A DNA stretch of 64,000 bases from Enterococcus rotai (GTDB taxonomy: Bacteria > Bacillota > Bacilli > Lactobacillales > Enterococcaceae): NCBI RefSeq assembly GCF_001465345.1, contig NZ_CP013655.1, forward strand, positions 496,001 to 560,000, read 5' to 3'. This document shows positions 43,903 through 55,603 of this stretch, in pieces; positions within the stretch are counted from its first letter, which is position 1, and the number at the start of each line of letters is the position of its first letter. Position numbers and translations under genes: made by a program. The notes below the pieces were generated by a model. It did no database searches. It was not told the origin of the DNA and saw only the letters and a program-made list of their open reading frames with translations.

Positions 43903-44778
43903 TTAGTCGACCCAATGAATCGGTATATTAATCTCTCCATAATATTCAATTGAATTTTGACTCGGATATTCAGTTGCTTTAGCTATAAACTTCAAGCTAG
44001 TTGCATGTGTAGGAATATTCTCCCAGCACATTAATCCATCTTCCGATACATTAGAACTAAAATCAACAGCTTCATTTTGTTCATCTTCAAACTCTTCATC
44101 AAACTCAAACGAAATACCCGTATATTTTGTTTGGGCTTTAAATTGATCAGATAAAATAATTGGATCAAACAATTCATAGCGATTATGCTTTTTGCTTAAT
44201 CTAATCGTTGGTAAGCTTCCTAAAGTACTGATTCTAATTCTTTTTAAACTTTTTTTATTTGACAGTGCTGAAAGATCTGTTAATGCAATTCTATTCTTGT
44301 TATTTTCAACTTCATAATAATCAAATGATTCAATCTTTTCCCAATCTTTAAAATCAGTCAACGTATTATTGTTTGATCCAGACATATAAAATTCAGTTAC
44401 ATTTTTTAAATTTCGTATGGGTCTAAAATCGGAAACTTGCCCACCTTCAAAGCTCATAAATTCTAAATTTTTAAAGACGCTGAATCCATCAATACTCGCA
44501 GGTGCTGCAGAATCTCCTTCTCCACTAAATCCAGTTACTTTTAAGAAATCATTTTTAAATACTAAATGATTATTTGGTGAAATATCTATTGCTTCTCTGT
44601 CGGCAGTAAATCTACCACTCAAAAATTCTGGACTAATTTGAACAGAATGGTACTGATCCCATTTTTCTTCTGTTGTTTCTCTTGCTTGACTTAGTAATGG
44701 ATTAAACAATCCAACTCCCCCAACAGTCAATAATGTCAACACTAATTTTTGCTTTTTCCCAAACTTTCCTTTTTCCAT
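43903..44778 (-). CDS. Secreted leucine-rich-repeat (internalin-like) protein
   Basis: A 291-aa protein with a signal peptide (KKQKLVLTLLTVGGVGLF, cleavage likely after LLSQA). Short LRR-like units follow (FSVFKNLEFMSFEGG, FRPIRNLKNVTEFYMSG, LSALSNKKSLKRIRIS, about 95-195), then a beta-rich C-terminal part. No LPXTG anchor or GW modules are present, so it is probably released or loosely surface-bound. A surface-interaction role is family inference. Confidence 0.75.
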   Translation of the reverse strand: MEKGKFGKKQKLVLTLLTVGGVGLFNPLLSQARETTEEKWDQYHSVQISPEFLSGRFTADREAIDISPNNHLVFKNDFLKVTGFSGEGDSAAPASIDGFSVFKNLEFMSFEGGQVSDFRPIRNLKNVTEFYMSGSNNNTLTDFKDWEKIESFDYYEVENNKNRIALTDLSALSNKKSLKRIRISTLGSLPTIRLSKKHNRYELFDPIILSDQFKAQTKYTGISFEFDEEFEDEQNEAVDFSSNVSEDGLMCWENIPTHATSLKFIAKATEYPSQNSIEYYGEINIPIHWVD

Positions 44779-45129
44779 ATTATCTCCCCTTTGCTATTTA
44801 TTACAGAACCAATTATATCATAATGTTCTTTAAACTATAACATTTTTTTGTTTTTTTATACTATTGGTTAACAATAAAGTTGTCAATTTCAGGAATCAAT
44901 TATTTATCTATTTTTCTAGAATCAAAGCAAACCGTTTGGTTGAGTTAGCTATACTTTTTAACACTTTTAACTGAACTGTTTTCACAATCATTATCTCTCA
45001 GATATGACGTATTTTTATCACCTTTTTTAACCAACATTTTTTTGTTTTTTTAAGGAAACAAAATAAGGCTGTCTAAAGCTCAGTACGTTTTAGACAGCCT
45101 TATTAAATGATTCTTTTTAGAATTATATT
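44779..45129. other. Intergenic region upstream of the LRR gene
   Basis: It holds the promoter region of the LRR gene and the terminator at 45062-45104. Nothing else is supported. Confidence 0.6.
45062..45104. terminator. Terminator after the GH1 gene
   Basis: A 16-bp perfect stem, AATAAGGCTGTCTAAA (45062-45077) and TTTAGACAGCCTTATT (45089-45104). On the minus strand it is followed by TTGTTTCC. It ends the beta-glucosidase transcript. Confidence 0.88.
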
Positions 45130-47208
<2,079 letters not shown>

Positions 47209-47733
47209 TTGGAAGAAGAATACTCACGACGTAAACAACAACGTCCAGAATCAACATCAAAAACTACTATCATGATTGTTATTTTATTGTTATTTATAAA
47301 TACTCTTGCCTTGGGTACTCTGCTGTTCTTAAATGTTCAAGCAGGCTCTAAACAAGAAGAACAATTAAGCAATATCGAAAAGCAAGTTAGCCAGCTTGAT
47401 AACGGCCAAGTAACACCGAATCAAGCAACTGCTGACAGTACAGAGCATAATGTCCCTGTAAGGGAAAGTTCAACTCACGTAAGTAGTACAGATGAATCCA
47501 GTTCCATTGTTGAAAGCTCTACACAACCTGTTCAAACGCCCCCATCATCAGAGGTTACTGAACGCTCAACAGAACCCGTGACTACACCTCAAGCGACTAG
47601 CTATGTTGTCCAGTCCGGTGATACACTTTCTGTGATTGCTGAGAAAAATAAGATATCAGTGCAAGATTTAATGCTTAAAAATAATTTGACTGATTCAACC
47701 GTTTATATTGGTCAAGTTTTATCATTGCAATAA
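47209..47733 (+). CDS. Membrane-anchored LysM domain protein
   Basis: A 174-aa protein starting at TTG with AAAGGAG upstream. It has a charged N-terminus, one membrane span (about 22-44, IMIVILLLFINTLALGTLLF), a Ser/Thr/Pro-rich linker (about 75-128) and a C-terminal LysM domain (about 130-173, YVVQSGDTLSVIAEKNKISV). LysM binds peptidoglycan, so the protein tethers membrane to wall. No catalytic domain is present. Confidence 0.88.
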   Translation: MEEEYSRRKQQRPESTSKTTIMIVILLLFINTLALGTLLFLNVQAGSKQEEQLSNIEKQVSQLDNGQVTPNQATADSTEHNVPVRESSTHVSSTDESSSIVESSTQPVQTPPSSEVTERSTEPVTTPQATSYVVQSGDTLSVIAEKNKISVQDLMLKNNLTDSTVYIGQVLSLQ

Positions 47734-47770
47734 TCCACTATTTCCCCTACATAATCTTATCTGATGACAA

Positions 47771-47809
47771 ATAGGCTGTAGTAAAACTAACCGTTTTACT
47801 ACAGCCTAT
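47771..47809. terminator. Bidirectional terminator, LysM gene / 5'-nucleotidase operon
   Basis: A 17-bp perfect stem, ATAGGCTGTAGTAAAAC (47771-47787) and GTTTTACTACAGCCTAT (47793-47809), with a 5-base loop and TTTTTG after it on the plus strand. Confidence 0.92.
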
Positions 47810-47839
47810 TTTTGTCCTTCATTCAAAATGAGCAAATAG

Positions 47840-49366
47840 TTACTTGCAAGAATATGTTATTTTGTAGTCTAACATTTTAGGGATTACGATTTCCTCATGC
47901 GACTGGATATAGTCGACAATGGATTCAACGATTTCTTGTGCTCCCTCATTAATTACTGGACACTCAAGATACGTAGGAAACCCACCGCCACCGCTTGCTC
48001 GATAATCGCTTAACGCGATCGTAAATTCATCCGTCTCTTTGATCACTTGTTCTTTATAGCGTAAAGCACTCACGCGATTTCCTGGCTCTTGGCAAAGATC
48101 AACTGTGTATTCAATACCGACAAAAAAGTCAAAATGATAATGTTCAACTTTAGGATACAAATAACTAGGAGAAATGATTATCTTATTTTGTTCATCAACA
48201 CTAAAATAATCTGTATTCTTCTCCACAACTTCTTTTAATTGTTTACCAGTGATTTTTAAGGTAATTAGCTGGTTCGTATATGGATAAGTTGCGATCACAT
48301 CTCGCATAGTTACTTCTTTGTGAAATCCCGGTGATGTATTGGCTAAAGAAACAACTGTGATCTGTGCTTGACTAGCCGCTAATTGAATAGCTCCAATCAA
48401 TTCAACAACAGGGCTTCCATACATAGCCATCGCTAATTTATCTTCGGCTAACGCGTCATGGTTCAAGCTTCCAATTGCTTGGTCTAACCAATTTTGTACC
48501 TTGGATTCTAAAGGTTGCAGCCGCTTCATTAACTCTATTTCAGGTTGATTACTAGGATTGCCGATCGTTGAAGTGATTTCAATGTTATCTTTGATCTTTT
48601 CAATATCGATCTGAAAGTAGGTCATAGCGTTGGCAGATGGCTGCACAATGTAAGTCCCATGCAAAAATTGACCTTCAATCAATAAATGCTGATGTCCTGT
48701 TAAGAGTAGATCAAAATCAAGCTCTTTACAGATTCTATAGCCAACATTTTCGCTTGTTTTTGACAATAGTTTTCCCGATTTGACATCTCTTTCAAAGCCA
48801 CCATGATAAATACAAATCGTAAAATCAACCTGTGGTTTTACTTCTCTAAGAGCTTGTTTAGCTGCTATAAATGGATCAACGACGGTGATGTCATTGATAT
48901 TTTCAGCTTTTTCCCAAACATTGATGTAATCAGTCACTACGCCGACAATCCCAACTTTTAATCCATTTGCTAAGGTTTTGATGGTCCATGGAAATTTTTT
49001 CGCCTGACTTTTAGCATCAAGTATATTCTCACAAACGCAGGTTGCATCTAATGCTTCTAAGTAGTGATATAAGTAGTTTGTACCAAAATTTACATCATGA
49101 TTTCCTACAGTGACAAAATCATAGCCAGCATGATTTAATGCTTTTGCTTGGGGAAATCTTTCTTCAGGATGAGCCTGACTATAAGAAGCCAACGCTGACC
49201 CTTGGAGCATATCTCCACCGTCAATAATCAGGGTATTCTCATCTTTTTTAAAATTCGGTATGCATTTTAAAAGACCCATTTCTTTTTCTTGTGTATCAGC
49301 ATAGTTGGTTGGAAATAAATAACCATGGACATCTGATGTGTAATAGATTTTCAATTGTTGTTTCAT
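47840..49366 (-). CDS. 5'-nucleotidase family metallophosphatase (second of a pair)
   Basis: A 508-aa bimetallic phosphoesterase. Metal-binding blocks are YYTSDVHGYLFP (about 8-19), LIIDGGDMLQGS (about 44-55), VGNHDVNFG (about 87-95), CIYHGGFERD (about 190) and LLTGHQHLLI (about 225). The C-terminal nucleotide-specificity domain (about 310-500) is present. No signal peptide or anchor is visible, so it appears cytosolic. It follows its paralogue at 22 bases and the phn transporter genes. Confidence 0.88.
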   Translation of the reverse strand: MKQQLKIYYTSDVHGYLFPTNYADTQEKEMGLLKCIPNFKKDENTLIIDGGDMLQGSALASYSQAHPEERFPQAKALNHAGYDFVTVGNHDVNFGTNYLYHYLEALDATCVCENILDAKSQAKKFPWTIKTLANGLKVGIVGVVTDYINVWEKAENINDITVVDPFIAAKQALREVKPQVDFTICIYHGGFERDVKSGKLLSKTSENVGYRICKELDFDLLLTGHQHLLIEGQFLHGTYIVQPSANAMTYFQIDIEKIKDNIEITSTIGNPSNQPEIELMKRLQPLESKVQNWLDQAIGSLNHDALAEDKLAMAMYGSPVVELIGAIQLAASQAQITVVSLANTSPGFHKEVTMRDVIATYPYTNQLITLKITGKQLKEVVEKNTDYFSVDEQNKIIISPSYLYPKVEHYHFDFFVGIEYTVDLCQEPGNRVSALRYKEQVIKETDEFTIALSDYRASGGGGFPTYLECPVINEGAQEIVESIVDYIQSHEEIVIPKMLDYKITYSCK

Positions 49367-49388
49367 TGTCTCACCCCAAGTCTATTTT

Positions 49389-50591
49389 TTATTTTGTATC
49401 CCTATTGATAGTAGCAAGATACTCATCAAACACATTATAGATATAATTTGTTTCTAAACGATAGCTTGGAAAAAGCGCTCTATTCGTTGTTATTCGGTAA
49501 TCAGATTGTTTAGGTATTATTTGATCGTGCTCTATTTTGATGCCTGAAATCGATTGATTTATCAGCAACTGTCTTAGTTCTTCCTCTGACACATGATAGG
49601 TTGAAAGTGTATAGGGTGGAGTAAAACTAGCTAAGAAATCTCTAATCGTTTTTCCTTTAAGTGTCACTGCATAAAAAGTTCCTGGTACTTTTTTAGCTAA
49701 ATACTGATCCAAACGCCTTACATCTAATTCTTGATCTAGCCAATTTTCATAGTCAACTTCGTTATATACAGAAAAAACTGTCGTTGGATACCTCTTAGTC
49801 GCAACCAATTGTGCTTGTTTCTCCACTACTTGATTATTTTGAATGGAGAAACTTAACTCTCCAATGTAATTTCCCCGATATCCCGGTTGTACAAAAGCTG
49901 TTTCGTTCAGCACGCCCGCGTTGACTCGATGCTGGTGTCCACAAACCACACCATCGATCTCCGCTATTTCATCAATGATTCGGTAAGTTTGATCCTCTCC
50001 AGTATCATATTGAGTTGGTTGGCCGCAACTCATATCACGTTCGATCCCGCCATGATAACTTACGATCAAAACATCGACTTGTGCTTTTACAATAGGTACC
50101 CACCGCTTTAAGCTATCGATCACATTGATAAATTTCAACTCTTTGGTTTGTTCATAATCAGTGATTTGCGGCATTGCACTAGTGATCACACCGATCACAC
50201 CAACTTTCAAGTTTCCTCGTTCAATAATTGTATAAGGCTCAAAAATCTGTTCATCAGTTAAATCCAAAACATTAGCACAAAGATAGTGCCCATTAAAAGC
50301 CTCTGCTTGACGCTTCAAAAAATCAATTCCATAATCAAAATCATGATTTCCTGGAACCATCACGTCAAATCCGATTTCATTCGCCAACTTGATCAAAGGT
50401 GAAATTGTTTTAGTTGTATTAAAAAAAGTAGTCTGAGGACTACCTACCAGAAAATCACCGTTGTCTATCAAAATGGGTTCATGGTAGCCTTTAGCAATTG
50501 AAGGAAGAGAGCTAATACCACTCTCTTCTTGTCCAGCTGCTGTTAAAAAACCATGAATGTCTGTCGTACTCAAAACTGCTATTTTATCCAT
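49389..50591 (-). CDS. 5'-nucleotidase family metallophosphatase (first of a pair)
   Basis: A 400-aa relative of the following gene, with AVLSTTDIHGFLTA, ILIDNGDFLVGS, VPGNHDFDYG, VSYHGGIERDM and VCGHQHRVN. Its C-terminal specificity domain is shorter, about 100 aa less than in the 508-aa paralogue. No secretion signal was seen. The tandem pair behind a phosphonate-type transporter suggests intracellular release of phosphate from imported organophosphate esters (inference). Confidence 0.86.
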   Translation of the reverse strand: MDKIAVLSTTDIHGFLTAAGQEESGISSLPSIAKGYHEPILIDNGDFLVGSPQTTFFNTTKTISPLIKLANEIGFDVMVPGNHDFDYGIDFLKRQAEAFNGHYLCANVLDLTDEQIFEPYTIIERGNLKVGVIGVITSAMPQITDYEQTKELKFINVIDSLKRWVPIVKAQVDVLIVSYHGGIERDMSCGQPTQYDTGEDQTYRIIDEIAEIDGVVCGHQHRVNAGVLNETAFVQPGYRGNYIGELSFSIQNNQVVEKQAQLVATKRYPTTVFSVYNEVDYENWLDQELDVRRLDQYLAKKVPGTFYAVTLKGKTIRDFLASFTPPYTLSTYHVSEEELRQLLINQSISGIKIEHDQIIPKQSDYRITTNRALFPSYRLETNYIYNVFDEYLATINRDTK

Positions 50592-50607
50592 TTTTTATCC
50601 TCACGAA

Positions 50608-50738
50608 TTATCTAGCTACGCGGGCTAGCACCACACTCTAAGATTTTCGAAAAAAGATAAAATAGGAATGGATCAAAAAACACTTCAGTCCTATTTACCT
50701 AGTTTCCTGTCAGAGCTAGACGAGCCCGTTACACTTTT
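50608..50738. repeat. Dispersed structured repeat, copy 3
   Basis: It begins TTATCTAGCTACGCGGGCTA, has the same central palindrome type (AAAAAAGATAAAATAGGAAT against CAGTCCTATTTACCTAG) and ends TCCTGTCAGAGCTAGACGAG then CCCG. The outer arms CGGGCT and AGCCCG close a long imperfect hairpin. It is homologous to 18580-18709. It fills the gap between the phn genes and the nucleotidases and may influence read-through. Confidence 0.85.
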
Positions 50739-50739
50739 A

Positions 50740-51519
50740 TTATTGTAGTTTTTTGCGTAGATAGCCAGTTACAGCATCAATCAAGAACACCGTAATGATA
50801 ATGCCAAACAAAATAATACCGACTTTATCCCATGCTCGAGATTGAATTGCAAAAATCATCGGTGCCCCGATTCCCCCAGCTCCAACAAGCCCAAGAGTCG
50901 CTGCACTGCGGACTGCAATTTCAAAGTGATTCAAGGCTAGTGATAAAAAAGTTGGAATCAACTGCGGCAAGCGTGCATAAAACATCGTTTGCCAAAAATT
51001 AGCACCGACTGCCGTCATTGATTCTACTGGCGCTTCATCCATTGACTCGATTTCTTCTGTATATAATTTCCCTAGCATCCCGATTTGATGAACCCCGATC
51101 GCTAAGACTCCAGCAAAAGGACCTGGTCCAACCATCTTCACAAAAATGATTGCATAAACAAGTTCTGGAAAAGCTCTTAGTACGTTACAAATGAACTTAC
51201 CAATTTTAGAAACAATCGTATTGGATTTCCATAAATTATGCGCACTAATGAACGTTAGCGGCAACGCTAAGACCGTCGCAATCACAGTTCCTAAAAAAGC
51301 AATACCGATCGTTAACAGTAGTAAACTCACTAAATCCTCGCCACTACCATCATAGATATAACCCCAATCTGGATGAAACAGCCCAGAAAGAACTGATTTG
51401 ACCATATCAAAAGACATATTTCCAGCTTCTGAATAATCGATACCTGCTGCTGAATAAAGAATGATTGCTAAAACAACAATAATTGGTAAATAGCTTTTTA
51501 ATTTTCGATTTATGCTCAT
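50740..51519 (-). CDS. phnE: Phosphonate-type ABC transporter permease
   Basis: A 259-aa permease with about six membrane spans and the ABC binding-protein-dependent EAA loop near SMTAVGANFWQTMFYARLPQ (about 165-184). It resembles PhnE. It starts at the base where the upstream paralogous permease ends (ATGA-type overlap). Together with PhnC and PhnD it forms an importer for phosphonate, phosphite or phosphate esters; the ligand is not decided. Confidence 0.9.
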   Translation of the reverse strand: MSINRKLKSYLPIIVVLAIILYSAAGIDYSEAGNMSFDMVKSVLSGLFHPDWGYIYDGSGEDLVSLLLLTIGIAFLGTVIATVLALPLTFISAHNLWKSNTIVSKIGKFICNVLRAFPELVYAIIFVKMVGPGPFAGVLAIGVHQIGMLGKLYTEEIESMDEAPVESMTAVGANFWQTMFYARLPQLIPTFLSLALNHFEIAVRSAATLGLVGAGGIGAPMIFAIQSRAWDKVGIILFGIIITVFLIDAVTGYLRKKLQ

Positions 51520-52298
51520 TATACCAACCTCTTTCTGATAATTTCACTGATCCAATCGATCGTGATCACCACAACTAAAATAGCTAAAATAATGATCGAT
51601 ACACGGTCATAACGCATCAAACTCAATGAAGAATTTAAAATAACGCCGATCCCGCCGGCTCCAACGTAACCTAAAATAGTGGAAGCACGAATATTGACTT
51701 CAAAAGCATACAAAGAATAGCTAGCAATCTGATGAGATATTTGCGGTGCGATTGACCAAAAAGCAATCTGTGTCTTTGTGGAACCCACAGATTCGGCTGC
51801 TTCGATCGGTCCATGGTCAATCGTTTCGATTGCTTCATACACTAGTTGGGAAACCATTCCGAACGTAAACACAGCAATCGTTAGTACACCTGTAAATTCA
51901 CCGATCCCAAACATTGCTACAAACAACGCAGCTAACAACAAATTAGGAATCGTACGAACAATACTCATCAAAAAGCGGATAATCGTTGTTACAAAAAAGT
52001 TTCTGGTAACGACTGTTGTTGCAAGAAAAGCAAACGGTACAGCGAAAACCACCCCAAGTGTAGTTCCAACAACTGACATTTTGATTGTTTTCAGCATCGG
52101 CTCAATGATTTTGGGAATATAACTCCAATCTGGACTAAGAAATCGTTGTAAAAAAATTCCCATCTGATCCAAGTTATTAAAAACATCTGCCATTTGTGCT
52201 CCTGTTACTCTCGCACTTGAAAATACGCACAAAAGAACTAACACTACAATGAATAGATGCTTATATAAATCACGGTGAATCGTATCTTTTAACTTCAT
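51519..52298 (-). CDS. phnE: Phosphonate-type ABC transporter permease (paralogue)
   Basis: A 259-aa permease of the same length and layout as its neighbour, with EAA-loop residues in AAESVGSTKTQIAFWSIAPQ (about 160-180) and GYVGAGGIGVILNSS towards the end. The two permeases probably form a heterodimer. It overlaps phnC by one base. Confidence 0.9.
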   Translation of the reverse strand: MKLKDTIHRDLYKHLFIVVLVLLCVFSSARVTGAQMADVFNNLDQMGIFLQRFLSPDWSYIPKIIEPMLKTIKMSVVGTTLGVVFAVPFAFLATTVVTRNFFVTTIIRFLMSIVRTIPNLLLAALFVAMFGIGEFTGVLTIAVFTFGMVSQLVYEAIETIDHGPIEAAESVGSTKTQIAFWSIAPQISHQIASYSLYAFEVNIRASTILGYVGAGGIGVILNSSLSLMRYDRVSIIILAILVVVITIDWISEIIRKRLV

Positions 52299-53062
52299 TA
52301 CGCAACACCTTCAGCTTGTTTCAAAATATCCGCACCGTAAATACTAGTCAACACTTCATCGGTTGCCTCAGCAGCGGTTCCATCAAAGACCACTTCGCCA
52401 TCACGCAAGCCAATGATCCGACTTGAAAATTCACGAGCTAAGTCAACAGAATGCAGATTGATCACAACAGTGTGGTTCAATTCCTGATTGATTTTTTTCA
52501 AATCTTTCATGATCTTTTGGGTTGTGATTGGATCCAAAGAAGCCACTGGCTCATCTGCTAAAATGATTGATGCTTGTTGAACCAACGTTCTTGCGATTGA
52601 CACACGTTGCTGTTGCCCACCACTTAGTTCATCACTTCTAGAGTGCAATTTTTCTGCTAATCCTACACGTCCTAAAGCATCACTTACTAACGCATAATCC
52701 TCTTTTGAAAAAATCCCAAAAATACTTTTAACTGTTGAATAATAGCCTAATCTACCTGAAATAACATTTTTTTGAACAGAACTCTTTTTGACTAAATTAA
52801 AGTGTTGGAAAATCATCCCGATATTTCTGCGGATTCTGCGCAAGTCTCGTTTATTTGCTTTCGTGATTGAAGCACCGTCAATGATAATATTGCCTTCGCT
52901 GATTTCGTTTAGACGATTGATCGAACGTAGTAAGGTACTCTTACCTGCACCACTTAATCCAATCACGGAAACAAACTCACCATCATTGATCGTTAAATTA
53001 ATATTCTTAAGGCCTTTGACCCCATTATTATAGGTTTTTGTTACATTTTCAAACTGAATCAT
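52298..53062 (-). CDS. phnC: Phosphonate-type ABC transporter ATPase
   Basis: A 254-aa ATPase with Walker [10 protein letters not shown] (about 35-43), signature [15 protein letters not shown] (about 145), Walker [13 protein letters not shown] (about 165) and switch His in NLHSVD. The sequence [19 protein letters not shown] is characteristic of PhnC. The gene lies behind phnD, separated by a hairpin at 53091-53119. Confidence 0.94.
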   Translation of the reverse strand: MIQFENVTKTYNNGVKGLKNINLTINDGEFVSVIGLSGAGKSTLLRSINRLNEISEGNIIIDGASITKANKRDLRRIRRNIGMIFQHFNLVKKSSVQKNVISGRLGYYSTVKSIFGIFSKEDYALVSDALGRVGLAEKLHSRSDELSGGQQQRVSIARTLVQQASIILADEPVASLDPITTQKIMKDLKKINQELNHTVVINLHSVDLAREFSSRIIGLRDGEVVFDGTAAEATDEVLTSIYGADILKQAEGVA

Positions 53063-53090
53063 GATTTCTCCTTTTTATTCTAAAAAATAG

Positions 53091-53119
53091 AAAAGCTGAA
53101 CAAATTCCGTTCAGCTTTT
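53091..53119 (-). terminator. Intercistronic hairpin between phnD and phnC
   Basis: An 11-bp stem, AAAAGCTGAAC (53091-53101) and GTTCAGCTTTT (53109-53119), with a 7-base loop. On the minus strand it is followed by CTATTTTTTAG. Its place inside the operon suggests partial termination, giving more binding protein than ATPase and permeases. Confidence 0.75.
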
Positions 53120-53145
53120 AAGTCACTCATTAATCTAGCAAAGCT

Positions 53146-54075
53146 TTATTCTGCTGCTTTTTCTGTGTATTCTTCCACTGCATCATAATTTTTGTCATCA
53201 GCTTCTACATAGCCTTTGTGTCCCCACATTGCCATAGCGTCAGCGCCTTCTTTATCTTTAGGCATTGCCAAGAAAACGTCTTTGACTTTCGTTTGCAAGT
53301 CTTTATCCATTTTTGGCTGAACGGCGATTGCATCATTGGGAATATCACCTTTCGTTAGATACAACACTTTTAAATCTTTGAATAAGTCGTCTTTTTCAAA
53401 TTTTGAAGCAAACACATTTCGTGCTCCTTCAAACACAAAACAAGCATCTTGTTGCCCATTTAAGACTGCTGTAATTTCACTTGGAATATCATTGACTGTT
53501 GTCAAGGTAACATCTTTGGTTGGGTCGATCCCGGCTTCTTTCATTTCAACTACTGGATAAATATAGCCACTGGCTGAATTAGGGCTTAAGCTGGCAATTT
53601 TTTTCCCTTTTAAATCTTTTAAAGAATCGATGCCACTATCTGCTCGAACAAGCACTTCGCCTTTGAATGTGCTTGATAGTTTGTCTGGTTCTGGTTTGCC
53701 TGTTTCCCGATTAAAAGCACCTAGTTCAGAAGATAAAATGGCTGTTGCCGCTTTTTGATTACGAGCTTGAACATATGCCGATGGCGGCATGATCCCAATA
53801 TCTACTTTTCCTGAGGCCATTGCTTCAACGATTGTTGAATAGTCTGTTGCTAATGTAACATTAACCTCACGACCTAATTTTTCTGTTAAATAGTTTGCGA
53901 AAGGTTTCGCTTTGGCTTCCATTGAGCCATCGTTGTTGGTTGGTACAAATTGTAATTCTAATGGTTTGGTATCATCTGCTGCTTTTTTATCGCCGCTTGA
54001 CCCACATCCTGTAAGTAATCCTACACTTAAACCAATAACTGACAGCAATCCTAACAATTTCGTTCTCTTTTTCAC
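53146..54075 (-). CDS. phnD: Phosphonate/phosphate-ester binding lipoprotein
   Basis: A substrate-binding lipoprotein, 309 aa from GTG 54075, with the signal VKKRTKLLGLLSVIGLSVG and lipobox LLTGC. The start was chosen because AGGG lies at suitable distance; ATG codons at 54084 and 54102 give longer, less signal-like N-termini. PhnD-type features are LQFVPTNNDGSMEAKAKPF (about 42-60), DIGIMPPSAYVQAR (about 100) and SPNSASGYIYPV (about 165, ligand-binding Ser/Ser). It catches phosphonate, phosphite or phosphate-ester ligands outside the membrane. Confidence 0.92.
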   Translation of the reverse strand: MKKRTKLLGLLSVIGLSVGLLTGCGSSGDKKAADDTKPLELQFVPTNNDGSMEAKAKPFANYLTEKLGREVNVTLATDYSTIVEAMASGKVDIGIMPPSAYVQARNQKAATAILSSELGAFNRETGKPEPDKLSSTFKGEVLVRADSGIDSLKDLKGKKIASLSPNSASGYIYPVVEMKEAGIDPTKDVTLTTVNDIPSEITAVLNGQQDACFVFEGARNVFASKFEKDDLFKDLKVLYLTKGDIPNDAIAVQPKMDKDLQTKVKDVFLAMPKDKEGADAMAMWGHKGYVEADDKNYDAVEEYTEKAAE

Positions 54076-54558
54076 TCTTTCCATCCCTTCGCATTTCGGC
54101 ATTGCTAAAGCATCCGATCATCTGGCTACTTTAGCTATACCTATTGTATTTTAATGGTGTAAATTTCTCATAATATTGAAGTAAATATTGTGTAAAATTT
54201 CTGAAATCCACTTCTCCATTATTTGTGTAGAGCAATTGTCCAAATGCCTGATCTTTTTCAGTAAATCTCACTGAATTTCTCATTAAAAATGAATGTATCA
54301 AGCTAAAATCAGTATAGCATAATTTCGACTTTTTTCTAGACCAGTTTTCATTTTCCGCTTATTTTTTCCTCATAAATCTTTTTATCGAAAAGGTAAAATA
54401 AACCTTTATTACGTAGGGTTTGATCGTTTTTTTACTAATTGTTATTGTTCGTTTACACTTAAATTCTTGTTATGCTTTAATCTTAATGAAACAATTGTGA
54501 AAAAACAGCAATTAAAAACTGACACAGCGCTCTTTCAGCATTGTGTCAGCTATATTTA
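54076..54558. other. Intergenic region upstream of phnD
   Basis: AT-rich, with no supported gene. It holds the phnD promoter region and the terminator at 54519-54549. No Pho box was recognised. Confidence 0.55.
54519..54549 (-). terminator. Terminator of the iron-transport operon
   Basis: On the minus strand CTGACACA (54549-54542) pairs with TGTGTCAG (54526-54519) around a 15-base loop and is followed by TTTTTAATTG. Confidence 0.8.
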
Positions 54559-55566
54559 TTATTTTTCTGGATACATCTCGTCCGCTAATTTTTCAATTCC
54601 ATCTAATGATTGATAGCCATATCCAAACATATAATTGTAATCAACTGCATAAACTTTCTTATTTTTAACTGCTTTCATACTTGAAAGTTTTTGATTTTTC
54701 AGTACAGCATCGATCATTGTGTCTCCTGAAATCCCACCTTTCATCGTGCTCCAATCCGCTACGATCAAGACATCTGGATCAGTTTCAATCAATTTCTCCA
54801 CACTGACTTCACCTTTTTCGTCTTTAAACACGTTGTCCAGTTTTACCATTTTGAAAATATCATTGAAAAACGTTTCATTATTTGCTGGATAAACGTATAA
54901 TTCTTCTGGATCTGAAGTGTGCAGATAAGCAAATGTCTGGTCCTCTTTAATTTTAGTCAGCTTTTTATCCACAGTTGCTTGGCGTTCCTTTAGCTCTGAT
55001 TTAAACGCATCTGCTTTTTCCGTTACGTTGAATACTTTCCCTAAATTATCGATATCATCGTAAACTGACTCAAATGTGCCCCCTGTGACAGAAGAATTCA
55101 AGACAAATGTTTTGATTCCCATATCATTCAGTGTATCAACTGTTCCGACACCCCAATCTTGGTTATCAAATAAACCGCCACGTCCATAGACTAGATCTGG
55201 ATCAACGCTTAAAGCCATTTCTTTTCCGATATAGTCTGTTGATAAATGGTTCAATTCATTAAACTCTTTTTCAACGGCTTTATCTGGTTCGCCAAACACA
55301 GCACCGACACCAACGATTTTATCTTTCAATCCTAAATGTAGTAATAATTCTGCAGCTGGCTGCGTATTCGCTAATACTTTTTCTGGAACCTTATCAAACG
55401 TTTGCTCTTTCTTTTGCCAGCTTTCTGCACCTTCTGCTTTAGAAAAATTTTGAACCGTTACAGGATATCCTTCGCTTTGATTCTTCTCAGTCGCTTTTTG
55501 TTCCTTTTGTCCACATCCTGTGATAAACGCTAAACCTAATAAACTAATAATAAATGCTTTTTTCAT
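54559..55566 (-). CDS. Iron-siderophore/cobalamin-type ABC binding lipoprotein
   Basis: A 335-aa class III substrate-binding protein. The signal ends in the lipobox FITGCG (Cys about 18). The body has the two-lobe pattern with VLANTQPAAELLLHLGLKDKIVGVG and DPDVLIVADWSTMKGG (each read in parts) and a long connecting helix. It feeds the permease and ATPase upstream in the operon. The Fur box ahead of the operon favours a ferric-siderophore or haem ligand. Confidence 0.87.
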   Translation of the reverse strand: MKKAFIISLLGLAFITGCGQKEQKATEKNQSEGYPVTVQNFSKAEGAESWQKKEQTFDKVPEKVLANTQPAAELLLHLGLKDKIVGVGAVFGEPDKAVEKEFNELNHLSTDYIGKEMALSVDPDLVYGRGGLFDNQDWGVGTVDTLNDMGIKTFVLNSSVTGGTFESVYDDIDNLGKVFNVTEKADAFKSELKERQATVDKKLTKIKEDQTFAYLHTSDPEELYVYPANNETFFNDIFKMVKLDNVFKDEKGEVSVEKLIETDPDVLIVADWSTMKGGISGDTMIDAVLKNQKLSSMKAVKNKKVYAVDYNYMFGYGYQSLDGIEKLADEMYPEK

Positions 55567-55603
55567 TTTTACGCATCCTCTTCTTCTATTTTAACTCTAG
55601 TAA

